Both the position numbers and the translations under genes were made by a program. Positions 1 to 6,809 of a stretch of DNA of 14,291 nucleotides are shown here, piece by piece; position 1 is the first letter of the stretch; every line of letters starts with the position of its first letter. A model generated the notes under the pieces. That model saw only the letters and a list, made by a program, of their open reading frames with translations. It had not been told where the DNA came from and did no database searches. The stretch is from contig DATJXG010000438.1 of NCBI GenBank assembly GCA_035500455.1, forward strand, positions 1 through 14,291, read 5' to 3'. The stretch is from DATJXG01 sp035500455. Lineage in GTDB: Bacteria > Acidobacteriota > Terriglobia > Terriglobales > Acidobacteriaceae.

Positions 1-59
1 CGGAAGTCATCCAGCAACAATCTGCCTCCACGCCAGTCTCCCACCCTATACTGTTCACC

Positions 60-1955
60 ATGCCCTCCGAGTTTGACCTGCTCTCGCCGCTCCAGCAGTA
101 CTGGGGCTACAGCTCGTTTCGCCCCTTGCAGGAGCGCATCGTGCGCAGTCTGGTGGCGGGCAGCGATACCTGCGTGGTGATGCCGACCGGCGGCGGCAAG
201 TCGCTGTGCTATCAACTGCCGGCGCTGGTGCTGGGGAAGACCGCAGTCGTCATCTCGCCGCTCATCGCGCTGATGCAGGACCAGGCCGCGCAACTGGCGC
301 AGATGGGCATTCCGGCCGCGGTGCTGAACAGCATGATGTCTTCCGGAGAGCAGTCGCAGGTGATGGCGAAAGCGCGTGAAAGCGAGTATCGCCTGCTCTA
401 TCTTTCGCCGGAGCGGCTGGCGCGTGAGGATACGATCACCTGGCTGCGCGGCGTTCCCGTTTCTTTCTTCGCCATCGATGAGGCCCACTGCATCTCAGAG
501 TGGGGACATGAATTTCGCCCCGATTACCGCCTGCTGAGCCGCCTGCGTGCTCATTTTCCCGAGCGCCCGATTGCCGCCTTCACCGCCAGCGCCACCCGCC
601 GGGTGCGGCACGACATTCTGCAGCAACTGCAGTTGCGCTCTCCCCACAAATATATTGCCAGCTTTCACCGCCCCAACCTGCGCTACGTGGTTAAGGAAAG
701 CGACTCCGCGACCCAGCCGCAGCGACTGGTGCGCGCGCTGCGCAATCACGAGGGCAGCAATGTGATCGTCTATGCGCCGACCATCGCCAGGGTGGAGCAG
801 ACCGTGGACTTCCTGGAAGAAAAGGGAATCCCTGCCATCGCTTACCACGGCAAGATGGAAAATGACGCGCGCCGCCGCAACCAGGAGCGCTGGATGTCGG
901 ACGAGGTGCGCGTGCTGGTCGGCACCATCGCCTTCGGCCTGGGGATCAATAAGGCGGCGGTGCGGGCGGTAATTCACCTTTCGCTGCCCAAATCTCTGGA
1001 GCAGTTTTACCAGGAAGCAGGCCGCGCCGGCCGCGATGGCGAGCCGGCCGATTGTCTCCTGCTATGGCAGCAGCGCGATGCCGGCCTGCTGGCTTTTTTC
1101 AATAACCAGATCGCCGACCCCGCGGAGAAACAGCGTTCCTGGCAGCGCTACAACGACATCCGCGGCTTTGTGGACGCCCGCCAGTGCCGCCACCGCCAAA
1201 TTTGCCTGCACTTCGGCGAAACCCCCAAGTGGACAACCTGCGGCGCCTGCGACATCTGCAGCGGCCTGCCCGATTGGCTGGTGGAGGAAGAAGCTGAGAA
1301 AGGCGATCTCGTGGCCCGGGCAATCCCGCTCCCCAAGCGGACGAAAGCGGAACCGGCCGCGCTCGATCCCGTCGATGCCGATCTGCGTGAATATCTGCGC
1401 GAGTGGCGCCGCACCACGGCCTCGCAACAGGGCGTGGCGGCATTCGTGGTGATGCACGACAGTACGCTCGACGAACTCTGCCGCAAACCGCCGGCGTCAT
1501 TGAGCGAGTTGCGCTCGATCTCCGGTTTCGGCGAGCGCAAGACGGAGATGTACGGCCCTGGAATTCTGGCGGCGCTGGCCCGGTTCCGCGGCGGAGCGCG
1601 CGCCGCGCCGCTGCCGGAGAAGCGCGTTCATCCTGCCGAAGAAACTAGGCAGTTGCTCGCCGAAGGCCGTAGCTTCGAAGAGATTGCCCGCATCCGCGGC
1701 CGCCAGATTCGCAGTGTGATCGAGCTGGTGGCTTCCATGGTGGAGGCCAGGCAGCTGGATTTCGTTGAAAGCTGGGTGGACTCCAACCGGCGCGCCATGA
1801 TAGAAGCCGCCTGCCGTCAAATCGGATCGGCGCGGCTGAAGCCGTTGAAAGAATCGCTTCCCCCGGAAATCACCTTCGAGGAAATACGCCTGGTGGTGGC
1901 CCGCTTCCGTCGGGAAGAGAAACAGGAAAACACAACCGGCGCGCGATCAGCTTAG
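60..1955 (+). CDS. recQ: ATP-dependent DNA helicase RecQ family, no RQC winged helix
   Basis: A 631-residue superfamily 2 helicase that should unwind DNA 3' to 5' in recombination and repair in the cytoplasm. Visible motifs are the Q-motif region FRPLQ (20-24), Walker A TGGGKS (43-48), DEAH (140-143) followed by the RecQ aromatic-rich loop GHEFRPDYR (149-157), TASAT (175-179) and motif VI QEAGRAGRDG (318-327). A zinc-binding module has Cys 376, 394, 397 and 400. An HRDC domain lies at about 437-508, and an HTH_40-like helical segment at about 524-575. Only about 40 residues separate the last zinc Cys from HRDC, so the RQC winged helix of E. coli RecQ (609 aa) appears to be missing. The ATG has no Shine-Dalgarno sequence. 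A TATACT box at 47-52 lies 7 nt upstream, which could mean a leaderless mRNA. The gene is convergent with the next one. The family call is secure; the domain loss is read by eye. Confidence 0.96.
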   Translation: MPSEFDLLSPLQQYWGYSSFRPLQERIVRSLVAGSDTCVVMPTGGGKSLCYQLPALVLGKTAVVISPLIALMQDQAAQLAQMGIPAAVLNSMMSSGEQSQVMAKARESEYRLLYLSPERLAREDTITWLRGVPVSFFAIDEAHCISEWGHEFRPDYRLLSRLRAHFPERPIAAFTASATRRVRHDILQQLQLRSPHKYIASFHRPNLRYVVKESDSATQPQRLVRALRNHEGSNVIVYAPTIARVEQTVDFLEEKGIPAIAYHGKMENDARRRNQERWMSDEVRVLVGTIAFGLGINKAAVRAVIHLSLPKSLEQFYQEAGRAGRDGEPADCLLLWQQRDAGLLAFFNNQIADPAEKQRSWQRYNDIRGFVDARQCRHRQICLHFGETPKWTTCGACDICSGLPDWLVEEEAEKGDLVARAIPLPKRTKAEPAALDPVDADLREYLREWRRTTASQQGVAAFVVMHDSTLDELCRKPPASLSELRSISGFGERKTEMYGPGILAALARFRGGARAAPLPEKRVHPAEETRQLLAEGRSFEEIARIRGRQIRSVIELVASMVEARQLDFVESWVDSNRRAMIEAACRQIGSARLKPLKESLPPEITFEEIRLVVARFRREEKQENTTGARSA

Positions 1956-1995
1956 ACAATTCTCAGCGCCACGTCTCTGCGCGCTCGGCGCCAAG

Positions 1996-2073
1996 CCTCT
2001 GCGTCCTCGGCGATTTAAGATTTTGGTTTTTCTGGGGGGGCAAGCAAAATCCTAAATCGCCGAGTACGCGAGG
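1996..2073. repeat. Imperfect palindrome between convergent genes (copy 1 of CTCGGCGATTTAAG family)
   Basis: Two arms, 1996-2024 and 2046-2073, are near-perfect reverse complements around a G-rich loop. The left arm holds the 15-mer CCTCGGCGATTTAAG at 2005-2019. The same 15-mer occurs at 2767-2781 and 12996-13010, always outside genes. It sits where recQ and the leftward 2111-2680 gene converge, so the hairpin could help end both transcripts. It has no clean T-tract, so that role is an inference. Confidence 0.7.
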
Positions 2074-2110
2074 AAACCGAACCCCGAGGCCGCGGCGGCA
2101 GGGTCAGTTC

Positions 2111-2680
2111 CTATTCTTCCGGTTCTTCTGATTCTTCTTCAGGTTCTTCGTCTAGCCACACGTAGCGGCAGGCATTGCAGATCCAGGATTGCGGGCCTCG
2201 TTGAAACGTCACATCCAGCGACCGGCACTCCGGGCAACGTAACGGCTCGTATCCTGCCTCGACACTCTCTTCGGTTGGCTCGTCCAGAATCGCCGCCGCT
2301 TCTTCCGCATTTTCACGGTCCACCATCAGCCTCATACCCTGGACGAAGGTCGGTACATAAACCCGGACCATGTTGTCGTCGTAGAGAACCGAATCGATTC
2401 CCGCCGCCTCCAGCCGGCCCCGAGCCACCAGGGCTTCCGGTAAGGTGCCAAACTTGCGAATCATGACCAGGTCGCGCTGCTCAAGCTCATCCGAACCGGT
2501 TTCGGCGGGCTGCACCCTGAGGTTAAGGTGGCGGGCATCGATCTCCGCGGTCAGGGCCTCGCGGGCGATGTCGGAGAGAGATTTGCCGTCGTCGGCGACG
2601 GATTCCAACTCTTCGTCGCTCATGCCGCGGTAGAGTTCCGTCAGCCGCCGGCGTTCCCGCTCTGGATCGATGGTGGTCAT
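2111..2680 (-). CDS. DUF2007-like protein with C-terminal zinc ribbon and acidic tail
   Basis: A 189-residue soluble protein of unknown function. Residues about 5-50 look helical and charged. Residues about 70-134 (from VMIRKFGTLPEALVARG through an AAAILDE end) resemble the DUF2007 'putative signal transducing protein' domain, a small alpha/beta fold. A zinc ribbon follows, with CPEC at 149-152 and CNAC at 168-171, and the protein ends in a run of Glu and Pro. The frame stays open to an ATG at 2734. I prefer the ATG at 2680 because the protein then begins MTTIDPERE and the extra 18 residues lie over a repeat-rich stretch and look non-coding. No Shine-Dalgarno is clear at either start. The gene stands alone, facing recQ. 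The function and any ligand are unknown. Confidence 0.85.
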   Translation of the reverse strand: MTTIDPERERRRLTELYRGMSDEELESVADDGKSLSDIAREALTAEIDARHLNLRVQPAETGSDELEQRDLVMIRKFGTLPEALVARGRLEAAGIDSVLYDDNMVRVYVPTFVQGMRLMVDRENAEEAAAILDEPTEESVEAGYEPLRCPECRSLDVTFQRGPQSWICNACRYVWLDEEPEEESEEPEE

Positions 2681-2736
2681 GAGAAAGAAAGAGCATAACC
2701 CAAAGACGTGCGTTGTGCGGCACGCTACCGGCAAGG

Positions 2737-2856
2737 CTCCGCGAACTCCGCGACAACCCTCCGCACCCTCGGCGATTTAAGATTTTGTTCTCGATCCGGG
2801 CCAAACAAAGCCTTAAAACGCAGAGAGCGCAAAGAACTGGCGCCGAGAGCGCGGAG
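2737..2856. repeat. Degenerate palindromic intergenic repeat (copy 2 of CTCGGCGATTTAAG family)
   Basis: The shared 15-mer CCTCGGCGATTTAAG is at 2767-2781. The element is bounded by CTCCGCG (2737-2743) and its reverse complement CGCGGAG (2850-2856), and its interior shows partly complementary words built on CTCGGCG and CGCAGAG. It fills most of the 238-bp gap between the DUF2007-like gene and the end of the penicillin-binding protein gene. The short ORFs across it are out-of-frame readings of the repeat. Confidence 0.6.
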
Positions 2857-2903
2857 ACTTAGTTGCAGATGTCGGCGGATTTGTCTTATGGAAGCCAGTT
2901 CCT

Positions 2904-2929
2904 GGCAGTTCCCAGCTCTCAGAACTGCC
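2904..2929 (-). other. 8-bp stem hairpin across the PBP stop codon
   Basis: GGCAGTTC at 2904-2911 is the exact reverse complement of GAACTGCC at 2922-2929. The stop codon (2919-2921) falls in the loop. A neighbouring GCCAG-TTC-CTGGC stem lies at 2894-2906. No T-run follows on the coding strand, so this is not a textbook terminator. It could stabilise the 3' end. Confidence 0.35.
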
Positions 2930-5231
2930 GCTTCGCCCGCGGACTGGCAGCCCGATTGTCCGCTGGAGGGCCGTTAGCAGTTTCATCTGCCCCCGCAGCA
3001 GCGTCCGGGGTGTCCACCTTCCGGGCGATCGGGTTGATGGAAAGATCGGGCGCCAGGAACTGCCCAGGGTCTTTGCCGGCCAGAGCAACCTTCATGAAGT
3101 CCATCCAGATGGGGAGCGCGGCGTGCGCGCCGGTTTCCTTCGGCCCCAGAGTCTTTTTCTCGTCGAAGCCAATCCAGACCCCGCAGGTCATCGAGGGCGA
3201 AAATCCCACGAACCAGGCATCGGTAAAGTCGTTGGTGGTGCCGGTCTTGCCGCCCAGCGGCACTTTCATGCTGGCGGCCGCCACGCCCGTTCCATGCAGC
3301 ACAACCTGCTGCAGCATTCCAGTCATAATCCGTGCTGTGCGGGCGCTGATTACGTCCTTCACGTCGGGGAAGTCTTCTTCCAGTACGCGGCCGTCGTAAT
3401 CGGTCACCTTGGTGATGTAGCGCGGCGTGATACGCACCCCGTCGCTGGGGAACACGCTGAAAGCCGAAGTCTGCTCGTAGAGCGTAACCTCCGCCGCGCC
3501 CAGCGCCACCGGCAAGAAAGGTGGGATGTTGGAAGTGATCCCGAAGCGATGAGCGTAATCAATCACGCTCTTGATGCCCACCTGGTCGGCCAGTTTCAGC
3601 GCCGGAATATTCCGCGACTGCGCCAGCGCCCGCCGCAGCGTGATCGTACCTTCAAACTTTTCGTCGTAGTTGTGCGGTGTGTAGGGGCCGGAGGCAGTTT
3701 GAAAAGTCACCGGCGCGTCGAGGATAGTGTCGTCGGGACTCGCGCCCTGATCAATCGCCGCCGTGTACACATAAGGTTTGAAGGATGAACCCACCTGTCG
3801 CAGAGCCTGCGTGGCGCGGTTGAATTTGGAGAGTTCGAAGTCGCGCCCTCCCACCATGGCCTTGATTCCGCCGCTCACGTTGTCGATGGCGATCAGCGCT
3901 CCCTGCGCCCCGGAGTCCTGCTCCAGGCCCACGTGAGCGTGAACGCCCGGGCCTAGCGACTCCACCTTCAAATAGACGATGTCGCCCGGTTTAAGAATGT
4001 CGTGCAGTTTGCGCTGCGCCCAGGCGGCGTCAGGCTGGGTAAGAGTCGCGCTGTATCGTCCGAACTTCACCGTGACCGAGCCAGGAGAGACCGCGGTCAC
4101 CAACGCGTGAATGTAGCCGCCCACTTCCGGTTCGTCGTCCCAGTCGGGGTGCTGATAGGCTGCAAGGGAAATGCCGTCGGCGCGAACATTTTCCAGATGG
4201 CCTTTCCAGCCATGCCGCCGCTCATAGGCAGCCAGGCCATCGAGCACAGCCTTGTTGGCGGCGCGCTGCAAGTCTGCATCGATCGAGGTGTAAACCCGCA
4301 GCCCGCCCTCGTGCACCTGGTCGCTGCCGTATTTGTTTTCCAGGTAGCGGCGGATTTCCTCCACGTAGTAGGGAGCCAGCGAGTCCGGATCATGCGCCAG
4401 CCGCAGGCGGATCGGCCGGTTGCGCAGTTCATTGGCGTCCTCGGCCGTGAGTTTGCCGTCCTCCAGCATGGCGTTGATCACCAGGTTGCGGCGCTTCAGC
4501 GCGCGGTCGGGGTGGACAATGGGTGAGTAGTACGCCGGAGACTTCGGCAGCCCAGCCAACAGTGCCGCTTCTTCCAGCCGCAGCTGCTTCGCCGGCTTGC
4601 TGAAATAGAACTCCGAGGCGGCTTCGAATCCATAAACTCCATGCCCAAGATAAATCTGGTTGGCGTATAGAGTGAAAATCTGCGGCTTGGTGAAGCGCCG
4701 CTCAATCTGTATGGCCAGCAAAATCTCCTGGATCTTGCGGTGGAAAGAGCGGTCGGGCGAAAGAAAAAGGTTGCGCGCCAGTTGCATGGTGAGCGTGGAC
4801 GCTCCCTGCACCTTGCCTCCCGATTCCACGTCGCGATAGGCCGCGCCGATCATGCGCCAGAAATTGATGCCCCAGTGCCGGTAAAAATCCTTGTCTTCGA
4901 TGGAGATCAGCGCGTCCCGCAGCACCGGCGGAAAGTCCTCGTAACTGGAGATCACCCGCCGCTGCAGCGCAAAGGAGCCGATAATGCGCCCCTGATCGTC
5001 ATAGATTTGCGTGATGGAGCTGGGCCGATAGTGTTCCAGTTCCTGCACCTGGGGCAGGTCAGTGGAATAGACGACGAGAAGCCCAGAGAGCGCCCCGACG
5101 GCAGCCGCCGCCACAACCAGCGCCCCGAAAAAAAGGCGCCCCATGAGCTTCTTTTTCCGGAAGCGGGCAATTCCCTCTTCCTGGGAAACCGGTTCCTCGG
5201 CCAGAGGAGGAGGTTGGAAAAGGGACTGCAT
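2919..5231 (-). CDS. Bifunctional class A penicillin-binding protein (PBP1A type)
   Basis: A 770-residue inner-membrane enzyme that polymerises lipid II into glycan strands and cross-links the peptides. A short cytoplasmic basic region is followed by one membrane helix at about 33-55. The GT51 glycosyltransferase domain (about 75-255) has the catalytic-Glu motif IEDKDFYRHWG (E112), GASTLTMQLARNLF (143-156) and a KIQEILLAIQIER segment. An OB-like insert of about 345-435 precedes the transpeptidase. The transpeptidase has SSFK (Ser482, Lys485), SRN (539-541) and KTG (662-664). The last 35 residues are low-complexity. Length and motif order are normal for the family. The gene is monocistronic as far as I can see. 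The ATG lies 14 nt below an extended -10 box and has no good Shine-Dalgarno sequence. Confidence 0.97.
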   Translation of the reverse strand: MQSLFQPPPLAEEPVSQEEGIARFRKKKLMGRLFFGALVVAAAAVGALSGLLVVYSTDLPQVQELEHYRPSSITQIYDDQGRIIGSFALQRRVISSYEDFPPVLRDALISIEDKDFYRHWGINFWRMIGAAYRDVESGGKVQGASTLTMQLARNLFLSPDRSFHRKIQEILLAIQIERRFTKPQIFTLYANQIYLGHGVYGFEAASEFYFSKPAKQLRLEEAALLAGLPKSPAYYSPIVHPDRALKRRNLVINAMLEDGKLTAEDANELRNRPIRLRLAHDPDSLAPYYVEEIRRYLENKYGSDQVHEGGLRVYTSIDADLQRAANKAVLDGLAAYERRHGWKGHLENVRADGISLAAYQHPDWDDEPEVGGYIHALVTAVSPGSVTVKFGRYSATLTQPDAAWAQRKLHDILKPGDIVYLKVESLGPGVHAHVGLEQDSGAQGALIAIDNVSGGIKAMVGGRDFELSKFNRATQALRQVGSSFKPYVYTAAIDQGASPDDTILDAPVTFQTASGPYTPHNYDEKFEGTITLRRALAQSRNIPALKLADQVGIKSVIDYAHRFGITSNIPPFLPVALGAAEVTLYEQTSAFSVFPSDGVRITPRYITKVTDYDGRVLEEDFPDVKDVISARTARIMTGMLQQVVLHGTGVAAASMKVPLGGKTGTTNDFTDAWFVGFSPSMTCGVWIGFDEKKTLGPKETGAHAALPIWMDFMKVALAGKDPGQFLAPDLSINPIARKVDTPDAAAGADETANGPPADNRAASPRAKRQF

Positions 5232-5245
5232 GGACGGCTGGCCTC

Positions 5246-5275
5246 AGGATAGCAGGGTGATTCTCAGGTTGGCAG
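5246..5275 (-). promoter_or_regulatory. Candidate promoter of the PBP gene
   Basis: Read leftward, CTGCCA (5275-5270), an 18-nt spacer and TATCCT (5251-5246) preceded by TGC give an extended -10 promoter. Transcription would start roughly 8 nt before the ATG, leaving no room for a normal Shine-Dalgarno sequence. The -35 match is weak. Confidence 0.35.
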
Positions 5276-5388
5276 AGTTTTGCGCTTCAGGCGCTGCTCT
5301 TTGGTCACCAGGGAGAAGCCCAGGCCACCCCCGGGGATGGAAGCAGTGGTGCGCAAAAACTCGCAAGTGCCCGGAACTCCGTGGAAGA

Positions 5389-5442
5389 GGGCGCTTTAGC
5401 GCCCCGTAAGTCAGCTGAAGTAGGCGCGGCGCTTTCAGCGCC
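5389..5442. repeat. Pair of GCGCTTT(A/C)AGCGC-type short hairpins
   Basis: Two compact palindromes lie in the gap between the PBP gene and the preceding operon end: GGGCGCT-TT-AGCGCCC (5389-5404) and GGCGCT-TTC-AGCGCC (5428-5442). A third related one, GCGCT-TT-AGCGC, is at 11788-11799. They look like REP-type intergenic palindromes. The second lies downstream of the leftward gene ending at 5498 but lacks a T-tract. Confidence 0.55.
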
Positions 5443-5497
5443 TGTGGCGGCACCGAGCATACCTCCACTTTTGGGGAGCCCGTCAGTTAGGGCGCGA

Positions 5498-5857
5498 TCA
5501 CTTTGTGTCGATGTGCAGGTTGATATTCACCTGCTGCCGGCTATCAAAGTGGCTCACCGATTTGGTGTCGCTCTTGCGCCCGTTGAACTGCGCATAAACT
5601 TCGTAGTCGATGTTCGGAGAGAGCGCCGGGAAGCGATAGCTGCCATCCTGGGGTACGATGTAACTCTTCACCACGTTGGTGCGGGTATTGGAGAGATAGA
5701 CCACGGCATTGGGCAGTGGATCATCATGCTGGTTCGTGACCCTGCCAACCAGGGTGCGGCTGGTATCCTTGTCCTTCTCGTAATAGGGATCAGCGGCGGC
5801 GGCCATCACCGCCAGCGACAGCATCAGAGTCAAAGCTAATACTGTTTGTCTTTTCAT
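5498..5857 (-). CDS. Small exported carboxypeptidase-regulatory-like protein
   Basis: A 119-residue protein with a clear signal peptide (about 1-22: MKRQ, a hydrophobic stretch, then AMAAAA-like cleavage before DPYYEK). One beta-sandwich domain at about 36-115 matches the carboxypeptidase regulatory-like / Cna-B type: LVGRVTNQHDDPLPNAVVYL, then DGSYRFPALSPNIDYEVYAQ, then a terminal strand. It has no catalytic residues. Such domains are common in exported Acidobacteriota proteins, but their ligands are mostly unknown. GAGG lies 7 nt before the ATG, supporting this start. It is the third gene of a leftward unit, 48 bp after the second, which carries a related domain. Confidence 0.85.
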   Translation of the reverse strand: MKRQTVLALTLMLSLAVMAAAADPYYEKDKDTSRTLVGRVTNQHDDPLPNAVVYLSNTRTNVVKSYIVPQDGSYRFPALSPNIDYEVYAQFNGRKSDTKSVSHFDSRQQVNINLHIDTK

Positions 5858-5905
5858 AACCGCCTCGAGAACCCCACCCGCATAGCACGCTTTTACAGGC
5901 GCGCA

Positions 5906-6355
5906 CTACTTTAGATGCACCCCAATGTCCACGCGCTCATCATATTCCACGTGCACCTGTACCGGCTCTCCGGGCTGCAAGTGCTTGCCGTCCGCCAACT
6001 TAAAGCCTTTCACGTCAGCCCACACCACGTAATCGACCTTGCCCGCCGGAACCCGCTGGGCGAACTCCCCCTGGTGGTCCGAGTACAGCTCCCACCGGGT
6101 TTTTTTCTCATTGGCGCGGCGAATCTTCACCGTCACGCCGTACACCGGGAGATTATCAGGCCCCCAAACGGTGCCGAAAATCAGGGCGTAGGGCTTGTCA
6201 GGCCCATCCGGCTTGGCCCTGCCTCGGGCAGGCATAGCCTGTGAGAGGCATAGTGCGAAGCAGCAAAGCCCCAAGAAGATTGTGCGGAGACGAAAAGCCG
6301 AAAACACACTGTGGAAAAGTTGTTGATGGGGAAGCCCTTTAGGAGTAGTCACCAT
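5906..6355 (-). CDS. Exported carboxypeptidase-regulatory-like protein
   Basis: A 149-residue protein with a long N-terminal region, then a signal segment (FRLRTIFLGLCCFALCLSQA, about 21-40), a short linker and one beta-sandwich domain (about 57-149: ALIFGTVWGPDNLPVYGVTV, DHQGEFAQRVPAG, ending DIGVHLK). It resembles the gene at 5498-5857 in fold, size and export, but not closely in sequence. The ATG at 6355 overlaps the end of the LysW-like gene by 17 bp and is preceded by GGAGGAAG inside that gene, which fits translational coupling. A GTG at 6307 would give a shorter, more typical signal peptide but has no Shine-Dalgarno sequence. The role is unknown. Confidence 0.82.
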   Translation of the reverse strand: MVTTPKGLPHQQLFHSVFSAFRLRTIFLGLCCFALCLSQAMPARGRAKPDGPDKPYALIFGTVWGPDNLPVYGVTVKIRRANEKKTRWELYSDHQGEFAQRVPAGKVDYVVWADVKGFKLADGKHLQPGEPVQVHVEYDERVDIGVHLK

Positions 6356-6539
6356 CTTCGGCTTCCTCCGCCTCTTCCTCTTCCTCTTCGTAGTCCTCTT
6401 CCACCGCCTTCAGTTCGATGGGATTCACCGTGATCACTTCGAAATCCGTACCGCACTCCGGGCAGGAGACGACTTCACCCTCATCGACATCGTCTTCTTC
6501 AATGTCGAGATTGGTCTCGCACTCAGGACACAACACCAT
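6339..6539 (-). CDS. LysW-like acidic zinc-ribbon protein
   Basis: A 66-residue protein with two CPEC knuckles (C4/C7 and C26/C29) and a very acidic C-terminal tail. The pattern CPEC, acidic loop, SCPECGTDFEVITVNPIELK is close to LysW, the amino-group carrier protein of lysine/arginine biosynthesis, whose C-terminal Glu in EDWGE is the attachment site. Here the tail ends EDGDYS, so the canonical carrier end is absent, and no LysX/LysZ-type partner is in the window. It may be a LysW paralog with another role. GGAGG sits 5 nt before the ATG, and a strong promoter lies just upstream. It is first in a unit with two exported proteins and overlaps the second gene by 17 bp. Confidence 0.87.
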   Translation of the reverse strand: MVLCPECETNLDIEEDDVDEGEVVSCPECGTDFEVITVNPIELKAVEEDYEEEEEEAEEAEDGDYS

Positions 6540-6574
6540 GGCGCCTCCGTTCGATCGGCAACGTCTCCTGTTAA

Positions 6575-6603
6575 TATTTAGTTTCTTCGGAGGAGAAGGT
6601 CAA
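6575..6603 (-). promoter_or_regulatory. Sigma70-type promoter for the LysW-like operon
   Basis: Read leftward, TTGACC (6603-6598), exactly 17 nt, then TAAATA (6580-6575). This is the best promoter match in the window. Transcription would start near 6568, giving a leader of about 30 nt that contains the GGAGG of the LysW-like gene. Confidence 0.6.
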
Positions 6604-6722
6604 GTGTTTCAGCAAAGGGACACTTTGGCCCGGTCGCGAACAGCATGGCCTCCCCTGTGGAAATCTCAAAGCGCCTGCAGATGGGGCGAGTGAGGCCATT
6701 TTCAAGGCCGGTTTGGTTCGTT

Positions 6723-6770
6723 CCTTAGTGTACCTTTGTGGACCTTGGTGTTCTTCGTGATTGCTTTTAG
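6723..6770. repeat. Degenerate CCTTNGTG direct repeats
   Basis: Imperfect tandem units of about 9-12 bp (CCTTAGTG, CCTTTGTG, CCTTGGTG, TCTTCGTG) upstream of the M28 peptidase gene. They belong to the same word family as the big palindrome at 8260-8499. The reverse strand reads as a small NHEEHQG-like ORF, which is a repeat artefact. I could not pick out a convincing promoter for the peptidase here. Confidence 0.5.
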
Positions 6771-6809
6771 GTTTTGTTTGCGCCGCCGCCAATTCAAAGT
6801 TGACGAAAT

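Noticed and set aside
495..977. 160-codon leftward ORF within recQ
   Set aside because: It is a His/Ala/Gly-rich antisense shadow of the conserved helicase core.
6571..6792. 73-codon leftward ORF containing NHEEHQGPQRYTKERTK
   Set aside because: It encodes the degenerate CCTTNGTG repeat and overlaps the promoter of the LysW-like unit. This peptide pattern is a known repeat artefact.
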